DNA of 64,000 nt. Origin: Trifolium pratense. Taxonomy: Eukaryota; Streptophyta; Magnoliopsida; Fabales; Fabaceae. The DNA is taken from positions 37,472,635-37,536,634 of the forward strand of contig NC_060063.1 of the NCBI RefSeq assembly GCF_020283565.1. The letters run 5' to 3'. Made by a program: the position numbers and the translations under genes. How positions within the stretch are numbered: the first letter of the stretch is position 1; the number at the start of each line of letters is the position of its first letter. This document shows positions 57,283 through 64,000 of the stretch, in pieces. The notes under the pieces are model-generated. The model ran no database searches, had not been told where the DNA came from, and worked only from the letters and a program-made list of their open reading frames with translations.

Positions 57283-58489
57283 CTAAAGGAAAACCTGAAA
57301 AAGCAGAGGAAGGAAAAATGAATTCGACATTCAAATCCACCCTTCCACCGCCAAATCAAGTGAAAGGGCGAGGATCTCAACAACACTTAAAGGACTACGC
57401 GAAAACTGAAAGGGACAAAATCATCCCTCCGGACGCTAAGTTCATAAAAACAACCGAGCACGAAACGCATGTGGTGCTCGACATTGTTCTAAAGCAAAAA
57501 CCCAACCATCAGTGGGTAAAAAGCAGCGATTTTTTGCCTTAAAACCCCGAAAAATCCTTATTTGGGGGGGAAAAGGGTGTTAATCACCACCTACAACCCT
57601 CAAAAAAGACTACCCAAGTTATATGAGAAACACACTACAAAACTACCTACTGCGTGAACTAACCACGTCCTACTTAACCAAACAGTCAAAGCAAAATCGA
57701 AAAGGATGAGGCACTTACTTGTTGGTTAAAAAGGAATGAAGAGAAGGCGCTTGTAGTGTAGCAGCAAACGGAACGAAAATCACCAGAGGGAAAGGAAGCA
57801 AGAAAGTTAATAGGGGAAATGAGAAACTGTAAAGTTTCAAACAAAAAACCTCCCTTCTATATATAGGCCAACGCGCCTGCACGAAAAAATTTGCGCCATT
57901 CCCCATCTGAACCGTCAGATTAATCCAACGGACCGGATTTATGGCAGATAAGCGGCCCAGATTTAATCTCCAGAGAAACGAAAAGGCGCGAAAATCCGAC
58001 GGCTGTCGATGACCTCGAGATTCAAATCTCAATTAAATAGCCACTCGAGTGCTATTCAGATAGCCTTTACACGTGGCGGGAGGAAGCGAAGCGACTCGTC
58101 CTTTCATGTCACATCCCTCTGCTCGCGCAAATCTCGCGGAACCCAAGACACTACGTCCCGAGAAAATCGCAGCCAAAAAGGAAATGCGAGATCCTCGGGA
58201 TTCAATCCCCTTATTTTCGCTAAAAATACGGGGAAGGCCGCAACTACCAAATAAGAACATCGCGTTCCTCGACAAGCTCGCAAAATCGAAAACATGCTCG
58301 AAAAAGGTATCACTTTCGATCGAAAAGTCCGCTCGGAATCGTCTAGAAAATCCACGACATTATTAAATTAAAAGAGCATAAATAAAACACGAATGCAAAT
58401 AAAATGTGCTCGGAACATTTAAAGTAAAAACGTTCTTTATTAAGGGGAAGCCAGTACAAGGAAAGAAAAATTACAAAGGACCCGAGCAT

Positions 58490-58828
58490 CTAATCCTCAT
58501 GCTCGGAGTCCGAATCAATCTTCAACACCTCCGTCGGCCTCATCTTGGATTCTACCTCCTCCTGAGACTTCCCTTCACCGAAAGAGGGGGAAGGAGGATA
58601 GAGGTGAGGAAACTTGTGAGCCCTCAGGAACTCCTCAATAAAATCCTCCGATTCATCGGAGCTTGACGTGTCGGAAGTTTCTGAAGAGAGGATGATCACC
58701 TTGGCCTCCTTTGCCTTCTGAGAACGAGCCACCACAGCCGTGGACACTTCCGCTCTCTTCTTTCCCCTTTGGGACTTGGAGCTCTCAACAGCAACCTTCT
58801 TGGAATCCTTCCTATCCATCGCTGACAC
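58490..58828 (-). CDS. Small antisense ORF (112 aa), Lys/Ser/Glu-rich, of the Tat-type element
   Basis: The ORF starts MSAMDRKDSKKVAVESSKSQ and continues with a Ser/Asp-rich stretch (SSETSDTSSSDESEDFIEEF). No domain is recognised. It lies upstream of the larger antisense ORF in the same direction, so the two may share an antisense transcript. Confidence 0.45.
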   Translation of the reverse strand: MSAMDRKDSKKVAVESSKSQRGKKRAEVSTAVVARSQKAKEAKVIILSSETSDTSSSDESEDFIEEFLRAHKFPHLYPPSPSFGEGKSQEEVESKMRPTEVLKIDSDSEHED

Positions 58829-58850
58829 TCAAAGCACAAAATATGGAAAG

Positions 58851-59211
58851 TAAAAGAAAGGCTTAACTACACATTTAGTCCCTTACGTTTTTTTTAGGTT
58901 TCAATTTGGTCCCTTACGTTTAAAAAGTATCAATTTGGTCCCTTACGTTTATTTTAGGTTTCAAGTTAGTCATTTCCGTTAGTTTTGTCACTAACACCGT
59001 TTAAATAGTACACGTGTCAGTGTGTCAAAGTGCCACGTGTCTGTCCACATAAGCAAATTGGCTGCCACATGTGACAAAATTGACGGAAAGGACTAACTTG
59101 AAAACTAAAATAAACGTAAGGGACCAAATTGATACTTTTTAAACGTAAGGGACCAAATTGAAACCTAAAATAAACGTAAGAGACTAAATGTGTAGTTAAG
59201 CCTAAAAGAAA
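58851..59211. mobile_element. Mutator-type MITE (343 bp) with perfect 9-bp TSD
   Basis: taaaagaaa occurs at 58851-58859 and 59203-59211. The element (58860-59202) is an almost complete palindrome, GGCTTAACTACACATTTAGT...ACTAAATGTGTAGTTAAGCC, with repeated TCCCTTACGTTT motifs in each arm. Confidence 0.9.
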
Positions 59212-59488
59212 AGGCAGCAAGTATTTATAAAGAAACTTGCCGCCCAAAAGGCCCAATACCGTGCCTGGCGTCCATAAATGCAAGAAGCGGCTACTGATAC
59301 CCAGGGTTGACCGCTTGGAAAAAACGCTTTCCCTTTTCCAAAGCTTGACTTTGACCAAAGGGAACCGCGAAAATTCAAAAGCATCGTGAACCAACTCGAA
59401 AATAACTGTGTTCGACAAGTCGAAAGATCTAAACACAAGGTGAATCGGTCAAGCTTCAAGTTATTATCTTCATCAACGAGCATAACAA

Positions 59489-59501
59489 CTTGGGGGGCTC
59501 C
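59489..59501 (+). promoter_or_regulatory. Polypurine tract of the Tat-type element
   Basis: ttggggggctcc directly precedes the 3' LTR. Confidence 0.8.
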
Positions 59502-59933
59502 TGTTCTGGGCCGAGCATGACGCTCGAGCCTAAGAGGATGTCGAACACATACGATCCGAGAAAGCATGTACGAAGAGCCCGTTAGACGTGCTCGACCCTC
59601 CAACGGTCAGATACTCTTACGTATCGTAACGGCCGTAAACCGGAATGATGGGCATTTACTGCACATCAAGGCTTCCAAGCCGTTTTCCGGCAGCCACTTG
59701 ATGGCCATTAATGCCATCAAGGGCCTTGGCCCTGCGCTGGGGGCTATATATATGTGTCTCCACTTCATTCACAAGGTACGCATTATTTTAGCCAAGAAAA
59801 CCTTTACACACAAACTGACTTGAGCGTCGGAGTGCCTGCAGGTACACAACCCCCCTCCGCTTCAACAGGGGTCTCAACGCTCTCAACCACCGTAAACGCC
59901 GGCGGACTCGCACTCTTCTGGTCTACACGATCA
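59502..59933 (+). repeat. 3' LTR of the Tat-type element (432 bp)
   Basis: Same length as the 5' LTR; differences are visible at c/g, g/a, c/a (start region) and a/g (end region). The gag-like short ORFs inside both LTRs are not genes. Confidence 0.95.
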
Positions 59934-59938
59934 GAATA

Positions 59939-60480
59939 TAAAATTTAATCTGATACGATCGAGCAATTTTTACAAAAATATATCCATTCCAAACATTTTC
60001 CACAAATTTAAATTTTGTGCAATTTTCAATTTTTTAAATTGATTTAGATGTGAACACCCTAATATGAACGAACTCCCTCGTTTGTCCACTCTCCCTTGTT
60101 TATCATACCACTCTTGTTTGTTAATCGTATACATCTCCCACGATTTAATACAGCTTTCTTGCAATCATACAAGAATCTAATAATAAAATAATCAATCGCA
60201 ACAAACAGATTATTCAAATAGGAAATAATAATTATTGTAAATTTGGATACATTATGGAAAACAAGAAAGCGTGTTTAATTGAGAAAATGTTTAGGTGAAG
60301 GAATTTAATTAGAAGCATATCATGCATGCAAACAAAAATATCATCAGCTTAAGTGATTCTTCAATAAGCGATGTTTCATGAAATAAATTGGTGTTTTGGA
60401 ATGTCCCCATACTTGCGTGGAGACTTCACAATGACTTTTTGTTCAAGAAGTTTAATGGGCTAAAAATTTCACTCTTAAGA
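59939..60480. other. Intergenic, nothing recognised
   Basis: AT-rich, no supported feature. Confidence 0.5.
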
Positions 60481-60575
60481 TAGATAAGTGGGATAATCAG
60501 GGTTCAAACTCCGACCCCTACTTATATAATGTAATGTCTTATCAATTAAGTTAAACTCACAATGATTGTTTAATC
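60450..60575 (-). mobile_element. tRNA-derived SINE, copy 1
   Basis: The minus strand shows a box A-like GAGTTTAACTTAATTGATAA and a box B-like GGAGTTTGAACCCTGA, followed by the family tail CCCACTTATCTATCTTAAGA. This is a degenerate version of the legume SINE pattern 'tgagcttagctcagttggta ... ggttcgaaccccg'. Confidence 0.65.
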
Positions 60576-60749
60576 AATTGAATGAGAATGCGATTTTAAC
60601 AAGAATGCACGACATCTATTTTAAAATTGTTAGTTCTCTCGAAAGTTTGGATGAAAGTAGCAAGATGGTTGGATTTTTGCATTGTTTTATCAAATAATAG
60701 CTTGATATATGCAAAAGAAAGAAAAAAATTATTTGTTTGGTTTTAACTT

Positions 60750-60796
60750 TTAAGTAATAGATGTACCCAAAAAAAAAAAAAAATTAAGTAATAGAT
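60750..60796 (+). mobile_element. Micro-retroinsertion: poly-A remnant between 13-bp TSDs
   Basis: ttaagtaatagat is repeated at 60750-60762 and 60784-60796 and flanks only gtaccc plus an A-run (60763-60783), an extreme 5' truncation of a LINE/SINE transcript. Confidence 0.7.
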
Positions 60797-61137
60797 AGAT
60801 GGAATACATCTGATCCACTTATTTAGCTTGCGTTTTTTTATTTTATAAAAGTTAGCTTACATTCGGCTAGTTTTGAAATTCAAAAAGAATTTTATTTTTA
60901 TGCATGAAAAAGACTAATGAAAGTACAATTTTTTTTCTTCCACCGGTCTATTGGATCTCTTAATTGGAGGTTAGATCTAGTATCAAGTGGTTTCAACACC
61001 CTCTCAGTCACAATTAAGGGAAATCGAATTGTGATACTCCTGACTAAGTCCAGCGACAATCACCAGTGAATATCAACTAATGATTGCTAATGAAAGAACA
61101 ATCTTTGATATAGTAAAATTATTATCTTAGGCCGAGA
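60797..61137. other. Intergenic, nothing recognised
   Basis: The segment tcagtcacaattaagggaaa...cagcgacaatcaccagtgaa (about 61003-61070) may be a repeat, but I cannot assign it. Confidence 0.45.
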
Positions 61138-61546
61138 TTATTGCTCTGTTCGATAAAAATAAGCAATAAGTTAGCTGATAACTAAAAAATTAGGTTATAG
61201 CTGAAAAACTGACTTATAGCTAAAAAACTTGTAGAATAAAATTTCAATGTTTGATAAATTTAAATGTTGTAAGTACAAAATGACATAAAAGTACATTGTT
61301 AGTATATAGTTATTTTATTTTAAAAAAATAAATAATAATGAATGAAAATAAAGATGGGTAAAAATGGAATTATGGGTAAAAATTTATAAGCTATAAGATC
61401 ATACTCTATTTGAAATAGTATCTCAAAAAATATTATAAGTTAATGAGATAAACTTGTTACCAAACATGTTCATTTTTATCAAACAAACTTATAAGGTAGT
61501 CCAATAAACTATAAGCTAGTTTATTAGACTTACCAAACACATCTTA
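61138..61546. mobile_element. Tourist-like (PIF/Harbinger) MITE, degenerate
   Basis: Left GCTCTGTTCGATAA (from 61143) is the imperfect inverse of right TTACCAAACACATC (to 61543). TTA lies near both ends (61138-61140, 61544-61546). The interior repeats AACTTATAAGCTA-type motifs. Confidence 0.55.
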
Positions 61547-61639
61547 TATAGGATTTTAATTTTGACTTTTTTTGTTATCATATTATTGGTAGAATGAGTC
61601 AAATATCAACCCCTCCTTATAGGTTCCCTGTTATTTATT

Positions 61640-61770
61640 TATTTTTCAACTAATCTAGTGACTAAAAATTCAAACCTTAAAGTGGATAAATTGAATGACC
61701 AAGTACGAACCTCAATTCCCGAATATATAATGTAATGTCATGTCAACTAAAATAAGCTCATGAAAGATGA
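61640..61770 (-). mobile_element. tRNA-derived SINE, copy 2
   Basis: The minus strand TGAGCTTATTTTAGTTGACA (box A region), GAGGTTCGTACTTGG (box B region) and tail TTATCCACTTTAAGG identify the same SINE family as at 60.5 kb. Confidence 0.65.
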
Positions 61771-62283
61771 ATTCACCTCTCTACGAATATTAATTAATAA
61801 AAAAAATTGGTACAATATATAATAATGAAATTGAGTCAAGAACTATTATAATTATAATTAAAATAAAATAATATTACAATTATTATTTTGCATAACAAAC
61901 ACATTAGAAAGAAAATAAAACCGCGTCAAAATTAGTGTCTTGTTGTTCCATGTAGACAACAAAGCAGGTATGAAGCAAGTAAAATCATTTTCCCATAATA
62001 TCTTTATGGCAATGTTTCAACCGTCAAAGACTTCACTAAGAAACTCTCAAGAACCTTCCTCACTCTTTCTTCTATTCTATACACTCTTTTCTATCTTCCA
62101 TTTTCTCTATTATTATTAAACCCTATCTTTTCTTCTTCCTTCATTATTCTTCATTTTCTCATTTCTCTTCATTACTCTTCACACCCCCTCCCATTCATTC
62201 ACACACCCCTCCTTCTTTCTTCTCTTTTCTCTTTACTCTTTACACCCCCTTTCATTCAGTCACACACCCCCTCCTCCTTTCAA
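61771..62283 (+). promoter_or_regulatory. Upstream region and CT-rich leader of the ATL gene
   Basis: From about 62050 the plus strand becomes strongly pyrimidine-rich (TCTTCTATTC, TTTCTTCTCTTTTC) up to the ATG, as in many plant 5' leaders. A weak TATA-like ctatacac lies at about 62076. No specific binding site is claimed. Confidence 0.4.
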
Positions 62284-63183
62284 ATGGAGAAAAACGAAGA
62301 CCCAATTCCCAAATTCAACAAAGAAAATTCAAACTCAAACCCACCTAACGATTTCGATTCAAAAAGTTTCAATCTCAACGGCAAAATCATGCTCTGTGCA
62401 ATCGTTCTTCTCTTCTTCGTCATCGTTGTAATGCTTTGTCTCCATGTTTACGCTCGTTGGTATCTTATGCAATCTCGCCGCCGTCGTAACCGTCTCCGCC
62501 GTCGTACTCAGCTAGTTTTCTTCACCGATAATCCAACAACAACCACCGCGGTTTCTTCCGTCGTTACTTCACGTGGTCTTGAAGCTTCAGTTATCGCCTC
62601 GCTTCCTTTGTTCTTCTATGATCCGAAAACTCAACCGGAGAATTCATCGGAATGTGCTGTTTGTTTATCGGAATTTGAATCCGGTGAAACGGGTCGGGTT
62701 TTACCGAAATGTAAACATAGTTTTCATATCGAGTGTATTGATATGTGGTTTCATTCTCATTCCACGTGTCCACTTTGTCGTGCAGCGGTTGAACCCGCTT
62801 CGGAATGTCAAACCCGACCCGAATTTGTTATAAATGTTTGTGAACCGGAAAGTGGGTCGAGTTCGAGTTCCGGTTCGGGTTTAGAAGATCAGAATGAGAA
62901 CCGAACCGGTAAAGAGGTTTGTTCGAGTTCGGTTGGGTTAAGGAGAAAACCGTCTTTTACGGGTGTGACAATTGAGATACCTTCGAGGAACGAGTTGTGT
63001 TGTGACTCGCCGTCATCGACTCAGTCGTCGTTTCGTTCACCAATGAGTAGGATGTTGTCGTTTAAGAGGATTCTTAGTATGGATTGGAAAGGAAGTGTTT
63101 CTCCTTCGTCGTATGGCGGCGGTGGTTGTAGCTCGGTGGCTGAGTTAAAAGTAGAACAAGGTGAGCGAGTTGAGACTCAGTGA
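62284..63183 (+). CDS. RING-H2 finger protein, ATL family E3 ubiquitin ligase
   Basis: This intact intronless gene encodes 299 residues starting MEKNEDPIPK after a CT-rich leader. ATL proteins are membrane-anchored E3 ligases that pass ubiquitin from an E2 to substrates, often in defence or stress signalling. In order: a hydrophilic N-terminus; a transmembrane segment (about 35-57, IMLCAIVLLFFVIVVMLCLH); a basic stretch (SRRRRNRLRRR, 64-74); the GLD-type motif (GLEASVIASLP, 98-108); and a canonical RING-H2 with C124, C127, C143, H145, H148, C151, C162 and C165, including the usual Trp after the sixth ligand (W155). The Ser-rich C-terminal tail contains LRRKPSF, SRMLSFKRIL and Gly-rich segments. 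Length, lack of introns and domain order all fit ATL2/ATL3-like members. Substrate cannot be told from sequence. Confidence 0.92.
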   Translation: MEKNEDPIPKFNKENSNSNPPNDFDSKSFNLNGKIMLCAIVLLFFVIVVMLCLHVYARWYLMQSRRRRNRLRRRTQLVFFTDNPTTTTAVSSVVTSRGLEASVIASLPLFFYDPKTQPENSSECAVCLSEFESGETGRVLPKCKHSFHIECIDMWFHSHSTCPLCRAAVEPASECQTRPEFVINVCEPESGSSSSSGSGLEDQNENRTGKEVCSSSVGLRRKPSFTGVTIEIPSRNELCCDSPSSTQSSFRSPMSRMLSFKRILSMDWKGSVSPSSYGGGGCSSVAELKVEQGERVETQ

Positions 63184-64000
63184 GTTAGTGAATTGAGTTG
63201 AGTTGACTCGAAAGTGCTGACGTGGCGGGTTTTTTAAACACGGAACGTGCTTGAAGCGGTGAGTGGCGCGTGAGTGTGAATATGAGAATTAGTTGAAAAT
63301 TGTAGAGAATAGTATGAATGTGTATTTTAATTCAACAAAGATAATTCAAATTCGTTGATATAATAGTATTTGTTTTGTTTTTTTATTGTTTATGTTTCAA
63401 ACATGGTAGAATGGGACAATAGAAAAATTGAACTATCATTATTATTGTTCTTTGGACTAGGGGGTGTGTACAATGTAGATAAGTCAAATATGTAAAGTGT
63501 TGAATTGATGGGGGGAGATAAGATATACTCATATATGATGTCTCTAAACTTAAGAGCTAAGACTTTGTCAAAAAAGAAAATTTTGTAAAAAAAGAAGATG
63601 AGTAATATTTTTGTCAGTATTTTAATCTTTTTCTAAAAAAAAATGTTTTTTTTTTTGTTATTGTATGTTTTGTTCACTTTGGTATGGGTTGAAGATTAAT
63701 AGTCTAAGAAAATAAAAGTAATGGCGAGAAAATAAAGTTGTTATGAAATAAGATGAGAAAACGATTAGGTTATTTTGAATCGCTTATCTATTATTATTTG
63801 GTAATCTCAGATCATGCTTCACAATTCATTTTTATTATCACGACGAATTAACTCTTAAATATTAGTAAAAATCAATGTCATGTTTCAGTATTCTATTCAC
63901 TAATAACAAATATCAACACATATATTAATCTCTTAGGCAAGTTTAGAAATTATGAATGTATTAAAGTACGTTAGTCACAATTACCAGTTCAATGTCTATC
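63184..64000. other. 3' flank of the ATL gene, nothing recognised
   Basis: AT-rich. It contains the 3' untranslated region of the ATL gene; no other gene or repeat is supported. Confidence 0.5.

Larger units (their letters stand above)
48317..59938 (+). mobile_element. Complete Ty3-gypsy retrotransposon, Tat-type (11.6 kb)
   Basis: Two 432-bp LTRs, the 5-bp duplication gaata (48317-48321, 59934-59938), a primer site, a gag-pol frame, antisense ORFs and a polypurine tract define the element. Tat affinity rests on the second RNase H domain after the first and on the antisense 'gypsy-type transposase' ORF between pol and the 3' LTR. The LTRs differ at four positions I could see (about 1%), so insertion is moderately recent. 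Confidence 0.95.

Overview
This is a plant nuclear window, AT-rich, dominated by transposable elements, with one ordinary host gene near the right edge. Element families (a SIRE/Maximus-type Ty1-copia element, a Tat-type Ty3-gypsy element with an antisense ORF, a CACTA element, hAT, Mutator, Harbinger and Stowaway MITEs, tRNA-derived SINEs) and the host-gene fragments point to a dicot. A cool-season legume (Trifolium/Medicago type) is my best guess. That guess is inference from family resemblance; no database was searched.

Layout, left to right. 1-8022: the 3' part of a CACTA (En/Spm) element carrying a TNP2 transposase, a nine-exon second gene (plant-transposase domain plus Ulp1-type protease) and hairpin-forming subterminal repeats. 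8063-11475: a 5'-truncated LINE with 16-bp target-site duplications (TSDs), a probable solo LTR, a hAT MITE and a second LINE tail. 11805-15387: a gypsy-type remnant (LTR, tRNA-Asp-type primer site, short CCHC-knuckle ORF) whose leader carries a Mutator-type MITE. 16587-17752: a 1.15-kb hAT-like element. 17795-29270: a three-layer nest, hAT MITE > Harbinger MITE > 10.3-kb copia element. The copia LTRs differ at one position that I could see. 29.6-37.2 kb: AT-rich, with a degenerate Helitron-like repeat field, LINE tails, SINE-like sequence, several MITEs and a (TTA)n tract.

37.2-44.6 kb is the most interesting part. A 6.5-kb non-autonomous Helitron on the minus strand has a CTAG end, a terminal GC hairpin and an A|T insertion site. 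It carries intron-containing fragments of at least six unrelated host genes: IDM1-like acyltransferase, callose synthase, SF3B2, berberine-bridge-like oxidase, aspartic protease and a KDM5-type JmjC demethylase. It sits between foldback (inverted-repeat) copies of a TOPLESS CTLH fragment; a third TOPLESS-derived copy lies at 32.8-33.0 kb. 47.0-48.3 kb holds FAR1-like and plant-mobile-domain remnants among repeated GGAACA-type motifs.

48317-59938 is a complete 11.6-kb Tat-type gypsy element (5-bp TSD, 432-bp LTRs). Its single-frame polyprotein has three internal stops, and an antisense 'gypsy-type transposase' ORF and a second small antisense ORF follow it. A Mutator MITE lies near its 3' LTR. 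The right end has two SINE copies, a Tourist-like MITE and an intact intronless RING-H2 (ATL-type) E3 ligase gene at 62284-63183. The transposon genes serve only their own elements; only the ATL gene looks like a functional host gene.
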